Shown: in pieces, positions 1 to 7,017 of the stretch
Position numbering within the stretch: position 1 is the stretch's first letter
How the letters are laid out: each line of letters opens with the position of its first letter
Source of the DNA: Methylocapsa sp.
Lineage (GTDB): Bacteria > Pseudomonadota > Alphaproteobacteria > Rhizobiales > Beijerinckiaceae
NCBI GenBank assembly: GCA_003162995.1
Contig: PLUZ01000353.1
Span: forward strand, 886-14,288
Reading direction: 5' to 3'
Length of the DNA stretch: 13,403 nucleotides
Notes under the pieces: generated by a model
Seen by the model: only the letters and a program-made list of their open reading frames with translations
What the model was told of the DNA's origin: nothing
Database searches by the model: none
Program-made: the position numbers and the translations under genes

Positions 1-1
1 T

Positions 2-958
2 TCGGCCGAATTCATTGCGGAATGCGCGAAGATCGCCGCGTTTGGCGACAAGGCTGTAATGGAAAAGCCCGGCACTCTTGGACTTTTGATCCATGATTAC
101 CGTAAAGCGCCCGCCTTTCAGGATCTCGCGCCGCAAACACAATCTGACTATCAGAAAATTTTCGACTATCTCCGCCCCATCACCGACACGCCTTTGAGGC
201 GATTTGATCGTCCACTTGTGGTGCGGATTCGCGATAAGGCGGCAGCAAGCAAGGGGCGGCGTTTTGGGAATTACGTCAAGGCCGTGGTTTCGCTTCTATG
301 CGCATGGGGCGCTGAGCGCGGCTACGCCGCAAATAATCCGGCAACGGGTATTCGGGACCTTCGCCGACCAAAGGGCGCACCGGAGGCAAATCGCCCTTGG
401 ACGGATCTAGAGCGCAATGTCGTGTTAGACGCGGCTCCGGATCATATGCGTCCAGCAATCGCGCTAATGATGTTTACCGGGCTTGGCCCGAAAGACACCT
501 TCACATTGCCTCGGAATTTTGCCAAAGGGGGCGAAATCGCGACAAGGCGGGCAAAGACAGGAGAACCCGTTTTCTGGCCCATGCCAGCCCCGTTGGCCGA
601 TATTCTCGACAAAGCGCCCATTCATGCCGCTGTAACCCTTTGCGCCAATTCCAGGGGCACGCCGTGGACGCTGAGCGGCTTCCGAGCATCATGGCGCACC
701 TTGCGCATCCGTCTTGAGAAGGAAGGGCGCATTAGCCCCGCTTTAACGCTTTACGGCTTGCGGCACACTGTGGCCGTCATCCTTCGCGAGTGCGGTTGCG
801 ATGAAAGGACGATCGCCGATGCGTTGGGGCAAAAAACGATTGAAATGGCCCGCCACTACGCCAAGGGCGCGGATCTTCGTGGAAAGATGCGCGGTGTCGT
901 CGCATCGTTCGATGCGGAGCTGGCCAAACGGCGAACAAAAATTGTCAACCCGGACTGA
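2..958 (+). CDS. Tyrosine recombinase / phage-type integrase, 5' partial
   Basis: Site-specific recombinase of the tyrosine (phage integrase) family, expected to cut and rejoin DNA at the attachment site of an integrated element. The frame is open from base 2 into the ATG at 59, and the 19 upstream codons read like the N-terminal region of rhizobial integrases (SAEFIAEC...). The true start is therefore probably outside the window and the ATG at 59 is internal. Numbering from that Met: a core-binding, SAM-like region at about 1-100 and a catalytic domain at about 110-285, with LRHT around R235 and the nucleophile Tyr in ARHYAK at Y267. Several classical catalytic positions differ: TGLG where TGLR is usual (G143), Tyr at the His of HxxR (Y232), and Gln in ALGQ where GH/GW is usual (Q258). 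The family is clear; activity is uncertain. The gene points at the 3' end of tRNA-Met 70 bp away, the usual arrangement of a tRNA-targeting island. Confidence 0.88.
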   Translation, partial: SAEFIAECAKIAAFGDKAVMEKPGTLGLLIHDYRKAPAFQDLAPQTQSDYQKIFDYLRPITDTPLRRFDRPLVVRIRDKAAASKGRRFGNYVKAVVSLLCAWGAERGYAANNPATGIRDLRRPKGAPEANRPWTDLERNVVLDAAPDHMRPAIALMMFTGLGPKDTFTLPRNFAKGGEIATRRAKTGEPVFWPMPAPLADILDKAPIHAAVTLCANSRGTPWTLSGFRASWRTLRIRLEKEGRISPALTLYGLRHTVAVILRECGCDERTIADALGQKTIEMARHYAKGADLRGKMRGVVASFDAELAKRRTKIVNPD

Positions 959-985
959 CAAAAGTGTCAACCCTCATGGCTGACA
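943..985. repeat. Tandem TGTCAACCC / TGACA units at the integrase 3' end
   Basis: TGTCAACCC occurs at 943-951 and again at 965-973, a 22-bp period of about two helical turns. Each copy is followed by TGACA (956-960 and 981-985), so each unit is also an inverted repeat TGTCA...TGACA. The first unit overlaps the integrase stop codon. Placed between the integrase and the tRNA, they could be arm-type binding sites for the integrase or an accessory factor. No U-tract follows, so they are not convincing terminators. Confidence 0.5.
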
Positions 986-1013
986 AGCAAGGTTAACTGA
1001 AAAGGGCTAATGA

Positions 1014-1025
1014 AACCAGCTGGTT
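1014..1025. repeat. 12-bp perfect palindrome next to the tRNA 3' end
   Basis: AACCAGCTGGTT is a perfect palindrome ending 3 bp before the CCA end of tRNA-Met. It has no loop or poly-T, so it reads better as a protein-binding DNA site than as an RNA terminator. Its position at the junction between the island and the tRNA suggests recombination or integrase binding, but this is inference only. Confidence 0.4.
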
Positions 1026-1028
1026 ATG

Positions 1029-1050
1029 TGGTAGCGGAGGAGGGACTCGA
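1029..1050. other. Putative attachment site at the tRNA-Met 3' end
   Basis: Integrases that target tRNA genes normally cross over within the 3' part of the gene and restore it with element DNA. Here the integrase ends 70 bp from the tRNA 3' end and the tRNA is intact, so one att copy should overlap the T-arm and acceptor strand. The second copy would lie at the far left end of the element, outside the window, so the limits given are only approximate. Confidence 0.4.
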
Positions 1051-1105
1051 ACCCCCGACACAAGGATTATGATTCCTCTGCTCTAGCCGGCTGAGCTACT
1101 CCGCC
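1029..1105 (-). tRNA. tRNA-Met (anticodon CAT), elongator type
   Basis: On the minus strand this folds as a complete cloverleaf of 77 nt including an encoded CCA. The 7-bp acceptor stem pairs GGCGGAG with CTCCGCT (G1-U72 wobble) with discriminator A73. The D-arm contains AGCTCAG...AGAGC, the anticodon stem GAGGA/TCCTT encloses the loop ATCATAA with anticodon CAT, and the T-arm carries the GGTTCGAGTCC type motif. It lacks the GGG/CCC anticodon-stem pairs of initiator tRNA and matches the alphaproteobacterial elongator Met pattern. A tRNA-Ile2 with lysidine-modified CAT is less likely. A strong promoter lies just upstream. Its 3' end faces the integrase and is the probable insertion target of the neighbouring element. 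Confidence 0.95.
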
Positions 1106-1141
1106 CCAGGGTTGACGCAAACGAAGCGCGCCGAAGCCACT

Positions 1142-1170
1142 GCGATATGGCAGGGGGTTATGGGTGTCAA
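1142..1170 (-). promoter_or_regulatory. Sigma70-type promoter of tRNA-Met
   Basis: On the minus strand a consensus -35 box TTGACA (1170-1165) is followed by a 17-bp spacer and a -10 box TATCGC (1147-1142). This would start transcription near 1135, about 30 nt before the mature 5' end of tRNA-Met. The perfect -35 and ideal spacing make this the clearest promoter in the window. Confidence 0.65.
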
Positions 1171-1270
1171 GCGCGTACAAGGCAAGACAGCAAGCGGAAA
1201 TCCCCATCCGGCATTTTCGGGCGCCGGTTTGAGTTTTATATTCCGCGCGGCTTAAGCCCGCAACCCAGGC

Positions 1271-1969
1271 TCACCGCCGCCGGCCATCCCCATTGGCTGC
1301 CTCGATCGCCAACGTCTTGATATCGCCAAGGATCGCGGCGGGATCAAGCGATTGGTTCGAATAGATCTCACGGACCCAGCCCCGCTGGTCGATCAAGAAG
1401 ACTTTCAAGAGATGGTTCAGAACGAGCCTATCGGTCCCCGATGCTTCGCGGTCGATGGAAATCTCCTCGCCCATTTTCCGGAGCACGGGATTTAAAAATA
1501 AATAGGAATATGTGGTGAGAAAATACCAGGGCACGAGGCTGGCGCTCGCTTCGTAACCCCGCGTGAAATTCTTGAGTACGTCCGGCGTGTCATGCTCCGG
1601 GTCGAGACTCAAAAAGACGAGCCGGGCTCGCCCATGCAGTTCCGGCTGCGCCAGAATCGCCTCGCGCACGTGCTCGAAAGCTTCCCAGGCAAGCGGACAC
1701 CCCCTGGGGTCGGCGCAAGTGCTGTAGAAAAACGCAAGCAGAGTGATCTTCCCGGACGTATAGTGGGAGAGCATGCGTGGAAAACGATTGCCATCAAGCA
1801 CGATCCCGAATGGCACCGGCTGAATATGGTCGAGCGTGTAACTTCCGGGGGCCGGGAGGGCGAGGCCGGCGCCGGTCTCCGCGGCAACGGCCGGGTTCGC
1901 CATAACAAACCCGGCCCAAGCGGCAAATCCCATGCAGAGCGCGCCAAAGACACGAGCCCTTATGGTCAT
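1271..1969 (-). CDS. SCO1/SenC family copper-chaperone-like protein of the mto operon
   Basis: Predicted periplasmic thioredoxin-fold SCO/SenC protein of 232 residues, likely helping to metallate the methanethiol oxidase encoded just upstream; SCO proteins bind copper through two Cys and one His. The ATG at 1969 is chosen because a signal peptide starts there (MTIRARVFGA..., hydrophobic to about residue 28, ending AVAA). The open frame does run upstream to 2155, but only inside mtoX. The ATG shares its A with the mtoX stop (TGATG), indicating translational coupling. Visible motifs are the Cys pair C85/C91, SLDPEHDTPD at 121-130, and the conserved His in LNHLLKVFLID (H186). The Cys pair is CX5C rather than the classical CX3C. 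Known mtoX clusters encode an SCO protein at this position, supporting the role. The name is by family; metal transfer is inferred. Confidence 0.85.
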   Translation of the reverse strand: MTIRARVFGALCMGFAAWAGFVMANPAVAAETGAGLALPAPGSYTLDHIQPVPFGIVLDGNRFPRMLSHYTSGKITLLAFFYSTCADPRGCPLAWEAFEHVREAILAQPELHGRARLVFLSLDPEHDTPDVLKNFTRGYEASASLVPWYFLTTYSYLFLNPVLRKMGEEISIDREASGTDRLVLNHLLKVFLIDQRGWVREIYSNQSLDPAAILGDIKTLAIEAANGDGRRR

Positions 1970-3285
1970 CACCTTGATGCCGCGCGCCGGGGGACATCGA
2001 GCGAGGCTTTGGTAGCTGGACCCGAGAATTTCATATGATGCGGTCGGCCGAGTTTTTCCTTGAAGAAATCGACCTCGAATGTGGGCTTCAAATCCTTGCC
2101 GTCCCAATCGTAAGCGCGCAAGACCTGCTCGTTGTCGGCACCCGTCTTGTCCCAATGTTGCAGAAGTGAAGAGGTGATGTAGACGCGCTTCCCATCCCAG
2201 CTTTGGGAAATCATATTGACCTGCTTGCCGGTGACTTTCTCATAGATCTGCACTGGCTTTGTTGGATCGGAAATATCGAACAAATGGGTGGTGCCGTCCA
2301 TGAAGGTATTCACCCACAATTTGGTGCCGTCGGCCGATATCGAAATATCCACGGGCAGCGGAATTTTTGCCGGATCGCCGATCGTGCCGACCTCCTTCGC
2401 CTGCCATTCATTGTTGGCGTCGTGGCTGATGAGCCAGAGTTTCGAGGTGAGCGCCGAGGCGGTGATCGCCCAATCGTCACCTTCTTTCAGCGACCACCGG
2501 ATTTCGAGCGGCGCACCGGGCACGCTGAAGATCTTTTCCGGCTGCATGGATTTCAAGTTCCACAACACCATCGTATTGCCGAAATGCTTCATCGCCTCGG
2601 CATCCTTGATGAGCTTGCCGAGATCCATCATGTAATTGTTCCAGCCGGTGAAGCTCGATGTCAAAAACACATTCTTCTGCGGATTGATGGCGATGTCGTA
2701 GCCATAGCCGTCGCCGCCATTGTCCGTTGGGATCGGATGCGCCGAGAGAAACTCCCCTTTGTTGTTATAGACCGCGAGTCCGGTGACGCCGTCGCGGCTC
2801 TTGTCGTTCGACAAAGTGCCGATCACCATGCGGCCGGGAATAGCATAAAATGTATGCGGGCCGACGTAGCCGGTCTTTTCGGTGAGGTCCGTGACCGTGT
2901 TGATGAGTTTTGGATGCGCGGGATCTGTGCCGACGTCGAAAATGAAAATCTTGCTGTCGTCGAGGCGTCCTGCCCAAAGATATTTGCGGTCGTCGGTAAA
3001 GCCCATGTGATGCGCCTCGCCACGGCCGCCGACGGACACGCTGCTCACAACCTTGCCATAAGTTTTTGATTTGGGATCGGCATCGATCGTGACTAGCTTG
3101 TCGGATTCATCGCCGAGACCCTTTTCGCCCAGGGCCCAGACATGCAGATAGGCCTCCTGGCCTTTGATGAGCGACGCCGTATAAGGCGAAAGACATGTCT
3201 CGTCCGCCCGCGCCGCCGGCGCTGCGATTCCCCATGCCGAAGCGACGAGTGCTGCCGTAAACGCGAAGCGGGCCCTCTTATTCAT
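1969..3285 (-). CDS. mtoX: Methanethiol oxidase, selenium-binding protein SBP56 family
   Basis: 438-residue periplasmic SBP56-family protein. Bacterial members of this type are copper-dependent methanethiol oxidases that convert methanethiol to formaldehyde, sulfide and hydrogen peroxide. The ATG at 3285 is chosen over an upstream in-frame codon because it has a good ribosome site (GGGAGA, 5-nt spacing) and begins a signal peptide (MNKRARFAFTAALVASAWG, cleavage near ARA-DE at 27/28). The mature protein starts with the family's CLSPYTAS region and contains the conserved EAHHMGF (H92, H93), PHTFYAIPG and, near the C-terminus, GRPHHMKFSG motifs. Length and beta-propeller-like composition fit the family throughout. 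It is coupled to the SCO gene downstream. In methylotrophs this enzyme serves methylated-sulfur metabolism, consistent with a methylotrophic host. Confidence 0.9.
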   Translation of the reverse strand: MNKRARFAFTAALVASAWGIAAPAARADETCLSPYTASLIKGQEAYLHVWALGEKGLGDESDKLVTIDADPKSKTYGKVVSSVSVGGRGEAHHMGFTDDRKYLWAGRLDDSKIFIFDVGTDPAHPKLINTVTDLTEKTGYVGPHTFYAIPGRMVIGTLSNDKSRDGVTGLAVYNNKGEFLSAHPIPTDNGGDGYGYDIAINPQKNVFLTSSFTGWNNYMMDLGKLIKDAEAMKHFGNTMVLWNLKSMQPEKIFSVPGAPLEIRWSLKEGDDWAITASALTSKLWLISHDANNEWQAKEVGTIGDPAKIPLPVDISISADGTKLWVNTFMDGTTHLFDISDPTKPVQIYEKVTGKQVNMISQSWDGKRVYITSSLLQHWDKTGADNEQVLRAYDWDGKDLKPTFEVDFFKEKLGRPHHMKFSGPATKASLDVPRRAASR

Positions 3286-3290
3286 CTGTT

Positions 3291-3296
3291 TCTCCC
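3291..3296 (-). promoter_or_regulatory. Ribosome binding site of mtoX
   Basis: GGGAGA on the minus strand lies 5 nt before the ATG at 3285. It decides the start against the longer open frame reaching 3393, whose extra 36 residues precede a typical signal peptide. Confidence 0.7.
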
Positions 3297-3325
3297 AAAA
3301 GTTCCGATTGGCGATCACTCTTCCC

Positions 3326-3353
3326 CAAATAGGGCGAAGCACAAAATAGGCAA
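3326..3353 (-). promoter_or_regulatory. Candidate promoter of the mtoX-SCO operon
   Basis: Minus-strand TTGCCT (3353-3348), a 16-bp spacer and TATTTG (3331-3326) resemble a weak sigma70 promoter. It would give a leader of about 34 nt before mtoX. It lies in the 206-bp gap after the membrane-protein gene, so mtoX need not depend on read-through. The match is moderate and could be chance. Confidence 0.3.
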
Positions 3354-3491
3354 AATGCTTCCATCTTTCAGGGCAAGCCTTCGCGCACCCCAATCCCTTC
3401 CCAGTTTACCCCCTGTTGCGAGATCCCGCTGGCGTGGTCCTGCGAAAGCGCCGCCACCGAACATATATTTCCATAAAAACTATGGCAAAGC

Positions 3492-5474
3492 TTATTTATG
3501 GGGCGCATTACCACAGGCGATCACCCCAAAGGCGTCGATTCTCAGCCAGATGTAATCGTTATCAGCTTTGGTCAATTGGTATTGCGGCTCGGGCAGCTGC
3601 CAGAGTGTCATTGCTATCCCGGCTGGGGGTTCCTTGCCTTGTTCGAGGGGCGCGATAATCCAAGCGGGCGCGTCGTTTCGCGCGCAAAGTTGCCGCACCC
3701 CCTCTTGCGACAATCGCGGCGGATCTGCGCTTTTGGGCGCACTCCATCGCGCGAAACTCTTTCGATCCGCAAGCCTCAAATCCATCAGGAATTGTGTCCG
3801 GCTTCGCCATTCGGCGGCAAGGGCGGCCGAAAAGATAGTTGGGGTTCCTTGCAGCCGCGACGCCCATTGCGGCCGGCCAAGGAAAAACCAGACCTCGGCC
3901 GATCCGTCGATCCAAAGCACTTCGCCCTTCTGCTGATTGATCAGCCGCGTGATTTCCGGTGGCGGGCGGTTTTGCTCCATCATATGTTGGGCTGGCGACC
4001 GTTGGTCCCAAAACGGCACAACCGCGGCAAGCAAAAGAACCGTGAAACCGATTTGCAGGGGCGGGGCGATGCGCGGCCGGACGATGGCGAAATAAGCCGC
4101 AAGGGCGCAAAGCGGAAGGGCGAGGAAACCCTTGACCAAGACAAATGCAGGATCGCCGTAGCCCGCAGGCGCGGCCATGGCAAATTGCCAAGGGTAGGCA
4201 AAGAGGCGGACGTTCCAAATCGTGGCGACAATAACGGTAAAGATCCATGTGTAGAGAACGAGCGGCGGTTTGATCGCTGGCGCGAACCGCGCGGCGCGGA
4301 AATGCAGAAGAAGCGCCAAGATCGCGGCGGGGCCAACGACCGCGAATTGTGTGTTGAACGACCAGCAAAGCACCAGGAGTGCCAACACCAGGCGCCCGCT
4401 TGGGCCGTGCGGCCACAATTCAATGGCGCAGAGGCCCAAGGCCATCGCCCCGGCAGCAGACATGAGCCAAGCCGTGCGCCAGGGCTGCGCCTGCACAATA
4501 AGAAGCGAGGAAAGCCAATCGCCAAAAATCGCGGCAATGGCTATGCCGCCCAAACCAACCAAGATGATCGCTGCAAGAATCCGCCGGCCGCGTCCTTGCT
4601 GAAAATGCGCGGCAATGGCGATTGTCGTTGCCTGAACGATGAGCGGCGGGAAAGATTCGATTGGCCAATGGCTTGGAAACAAAAACGGACTGCGCGACTC
4701 GTGGAAGCCCCTCAAGGAAGGATCGATCGCCGCGAAAAGCCGGTCCAGCATGGGCAGGCCGAGCGCGCCGCCCAAGATCACTAGAGCCCCGGCGAGGGCG
4801 CAAAACAAAAACCAGCGCTTGTCTTCCAAGCCGAGGACGGCAAGAAAGACTCCAAATCCGGCCAAGGCCATGAGCGGATGCAAAAGAGCCGCCGCCATTA
4901 GGCAGCAAAGCGAAACCGCATCGCGTCTTGCGGCAAGCGCGGCGAGCCCTGCCAGCACCAAGGCCTCGGCGAAAGGGCGCGGAATGGCGAGCAGCTCGGC
5001 GAAGCCAAACGGATAGGGCGCGCCATAAGACACGGGCAGCAGGGCCGCAAAAATCACAACAGCCCAAACCGCGCCGCCGCCGATGAATTGGCGCGCGAGG
5101 GCGGCTGCCGCGAAAAACCATGCGAGCGCCGCCATGATCGCGAGGGTTTCCGCGGCGGCGGCCGGCCCGGAACACCAGACCATCGCCTTCGCGGCATAAC
5201 GAAACAGGCTGAAGCCGAATTGCCCGTCATGGACGAACATCAGATCGCGGCCAACGCCGTTCGGATCGAGATCGGCGAGCGCGCGGCCCATATAGAGGTA
5301 AGCGTCCTGAACAATGCCGAGATAGGGACGGCTCCAGACAAAAACCAGAAAAGCGATCAGGGGAATTGGCGAAAAGTCTTGCGCCCGAAGGCCTGCCGTT
5401 AGCGAAATCGCCGCCCGGGATTTTGTCGCCGTGGTCACTGGATTTTTCAGCCGCGCGGAAGGACCTGCAAGCAT
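3492..5474 (-). CDS. Polytopic inner-membrane protein of unknown function, possibly GT-C-like
   Basis: I do not recognise a named family. The 660-residue product starts at ATG 5474, which has a GAGGGGGG ribosome site and lies 52 nt after the stop of the upstream FAD oxidoreductase gene; a longer open frame to 5633 would overlap that gene. It has roughly ten or more hydrophobic segments. The first is near residues 36-48, followed by a loop with an acidic residue (VQDAYLYMGRAL, D57), then a dense block of membrane helices to about residue 490, with IPRPFAEAL near 164-172 and LLHPLMALAG near 197-206. The C-terminal stretch of about 170 residues is soluble and probably periplasmic. The layout (early acidic loop, many helices, soluble tail) recalls GT-C glycosyltransferases that use polyprenyl-linked sugars, but no signature proves it. 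Co-transcription with a UDP-galactopyranose-mutase-like gene supports an envelope-glycan role by inference. Confidence 0.72.
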   Translation of the reverse strand: MLAGPSARLKNPVTTATKSRAAISLTAGLRAQDFSPIPLIAFLVFVWSRPYLGIVQDAYLYMGRALADLDPNGVGRDLMFVHDGQFGFSLFRYAAKAMVWCSGPAAAAETLAIMAALAWFFAAAALARQFIGGGAVWAVVIFAALLPVSYGAPYPFGFAELLAIPRPFAEALVLAGLAALAARRDAVSLCCLMAAALLHPLMALAGFGVFLAVLGLEDKRWFLFCALAGALVILGGALGLPMLDRLFAAIDPSLRGFHESRSPFLFPSHWPIESFPPLIVQATTIAIAAHFQQGRGRRILAAIILVGLGGIAIAAIFGDWLSSLLIVQAQPWRTAWLMSAAGAMALGLCAIELWPHGPSGRLVLALLVLCWSFNTQFAVVGPAAILALLLHFRAARFAPAIKPPLVLYTWIFTVIVATIWNVRLFAYPWQFAMAAPAGYGDPAFVLVKGFLALPLCALAAYFAIVRPRIAPPLQIGFTVLLLAAVVPFWDQRSPAQHMMEQNRPPPEITRLINQQKGEVLWIDGSAEVWFFLGRPQWASRLQGTPTIFSAALAAEWRSRTQFLMDLRLADRKSFARWSAPKSADPPRLSQEGVRQLCARNDAPAWIIAPLEQGKEPPAGIAMTLWQLPEPQYQLTKADNDYIWLRIDAFGVIACGNAPHK

Positions 5475-5526
5475 TCCCCCCTCGCTCACCCCGCGCCGGG
5501 CGGGCTCGCTCTGCACAGCCAAGGCC

Positions 5527-7017
5527 TCACGCCACTTTGTGCGGCACAAGGCGGGCGCTTGCAAGAGCTTCCCGTGCGCCGGAAAAGCCTGCTTCCCCAT
5601 ATTCGGCGTCCTCGTTGACAGCCCAGACATCATAGAGCGTCCGGCCCGCCAAAATATTCGCGGCTGTCAGCATTCCGGTCATCATCGCATGATCCTGATT
5701 GTTATATTTGTGCATGCCATTGCGGCCGACGAGATGCAGCGCTGGAAATCGGCTCTCCAGCTCAAACCGGATCATCCGCACATTTTCAAGATAGGTTTCG
5801 TCATAGACCGGATAGGCTTTCTTCTGGCGCACGACGCAGGCGTCCGTGACGTCCTCGCCGCGCATCAAGCCGATGGCGGCGATCTCTTGCTGCGCGAGCG
5901 CGATCAGATCGCCATCCGTCATGGACCAGAAATCATCGTCCTCGCGGCAGAAATATTCAAGCCCGAGGCAGGTCGAGGTCTCGTCCGGGATCATCTCCGG
6001 CGACCAGGACCGGAAGTTCTGCACCCGGCCGACCTTGACCTTCGGATCGTGGATATAAATCCAATTGTCGGGCCATGTGCGTTGCGTGTGGCCGATAAGG
6101 ACGACGGTGAGAAAATCGCGGTATTTGAGCGCCCGCGCATGGAGAAGAGTGAGCGGCGGCGGACTGAGCTTTGCAACGAGTTCCTGGATCGGCGCCGAGG
6201 AGACGACATGGCGGGCCTCGAAACTTTCGCTGGTTCCATCGCCGCCGATGGTGTCCACCGTCCAAATTTGCCGATGCGGATCGAAATGCAGTTTCACGAA
6301 TTTGCGGTCCATGACGATGCGGCCGCCAGACTCTTGAATTTTTCGCGCGGCGGCTTCCCACATCATGCCGGGGCCCCGGCGCGGATAGCGGAAGGATTCG
6401 ATCAAGGTTTTGGCGCCGGCGCCGCCTTGCGGCGTCAATTTCAAGGAGCGCCTTAAGCCATCGGCAAGCGCCTTGGCGAGATTGAGCCCCTTGATTCGCT
6501 GAGCCGCCCAATCGGCCGAGATCTCATCGCAATCCATTCCCCAAACCTTTTCAGTGTAGGTCTTGAAGAAGATCGAAAAGAGCCTTTCGCCGAATTCATT
6601 GCGCATCCATTGATGGAATGTCTTGGGCTCGCGGACCGGAAACGCGCGGGCATAGGCATAAGAGGTGACGCAGGCGACGCTTTGCGCAAGGCCCAGATTG
6701 CCCAGGGCCTCGAAAGCCTTCAGCGGATAGGCGTAGAATTTTCCCGCGTAATAAATGCGCGATAGCCGCGGGCGCAGGAGAAAATCGTCCGGAAGGATCT
6801 CGTCCCAGAGCGCGACCACTTCCCGTGACTTCGAAAAAAAGCGGTGGCCCCCGATGTCGAAAAGGTAGCCCTTATAGGAGACGGTCCGGCTGATTCCGCC
6901 GACATAGTGCTTATCTTGCTCGATCACGGTCACGCCATGGCCGGTCTTGGCGAGACTGTAGGCGGTCGTCAGCCCGGCGGGACCGGCTCCAATAATCAAA
7001 GTGTCGGTTGTCTCCAA
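5527..7017 (-). CDS. FAD-dependent oxidoreductase, COG1232 / UDP-galactopyranose mutase-like
   Basis: 496-residue flavoprotein with a complete N-terminal dinucleotide-binding fold: IIGAGPAGL (GxGxxG at 10-15) and acidic E33 ending the second strand. These are followed by the GG motif VGGISRT (40-46) and DIGGHRFF (54-61), which are hallmarks of the amine-oxidase/protoporphyrinogen-oxidase/UDP-galactopyranose-mutase group. The middle carries KVWGMDCDEIS, and a C-terminal FAD motif sits in NGMHKYNNQDHAMMTG. The start is a TTG at 7017, supported by GGAGAGG a few bases upstream and by the immediate entry into the FAD-binding strand. The substrate cannot be read from sequence. Members of this group often lie among polysaccharide genes and may act on nucleotide sugars or lipid-linked intermediates. 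The membrane-protein gene follows on the same strand after 52 nt, suggesting one transcript. Confidence 0.85.
   Translation of the reverse strand: METTDTLIIGAGPAGLTTAYSLAKTGHGVTVIEQDKHYVGGISRTVSYKGYLFDIGGHRFFSKSREVVALWDEILPDDFLLRPRLSRIYYAGKFYAYPLKAFEALGNLGLAQSVACVTSYAYARAFPVREPKTFHQWMRNEFGERLFSIFFKTYTEKVWGMDCDEISADWAAQRIKGLNLAKALADGLRRSLKLTPQGGAGAKTLIESFRYPRRGPGMMWEAAARKIQESGGRIVMDRKFVKLHFDPHRQIWTVDTIGGDGTSESFEARHVVSSAPIQELVAKLSPPPLTLLHARALKYRDFLTVVLIGHTQRTWPDNWIYIHDPKVKVGRVQNFRSWSPEMIPDETSTCLGLEYFCREDDDFWSMTDGDLIALAQQEIAAIGLMRGEDVTDACVVRQKKAYPVYDETYLENVRMIRFELESRFPALHLVGRNGMHKYNNQDHAMMTGMLTAANILAGRTLYDVWAVNEDAEYGEAGFSGAREALASARLVPHKVA

Noticed and set aside
59..61. ATG at 59 as the integrase start
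   Set aside because: The same frame is open to the window edge, and the 19 upstream codons resemble the N-terminal region of related integrases, so the start is probably outside the window.
966..1116. GTCAACCCT at 966-974 and its inverted copy at 1108-1116 flanking tRNA-Met
   Set aside because: A 9-bp match in a short region may be chance, and the right copy lies in the tRNA leader rather than at an expected crossover position.
1249..1258. Palindrome GGCTTAAGCC downstream of the SCO gene as a terminator
   Set aside because: It has no loop-forming bases of its own and no U-tract; it might bind a protein but is unsupported.
1970..2155. N-terminal extension of the SCO protein to 2155
   Set aside because: The extra 62 residues lie wholly inside mtoX and precede a clear signal peptide at 1969.
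2203..3069. 288-codon plus-strand open frame
   Set aside because: It is antisense to mtoX, whose translation is clearly conserved; it is a high-GC shadow frame.
3471..3485. Inverted repeat CCATA-AAAAC-TATGG as a terminator for the membrane-protein gene
   Set aside because: The stem is only 5 bp and AT-rich with no following U-tract; too weak to call.
3498..4784. 428-codon plus-strand open frame
   Set aside because: It is antisense to the membrane-protein gene, is very rich in Arg, Lys and Gly, and shows no family features.
5431..6456. 341-codon plus-strand open frame
   Set aside because: It is antisense to the FAD oxidoreductase, whose motifs are intact.
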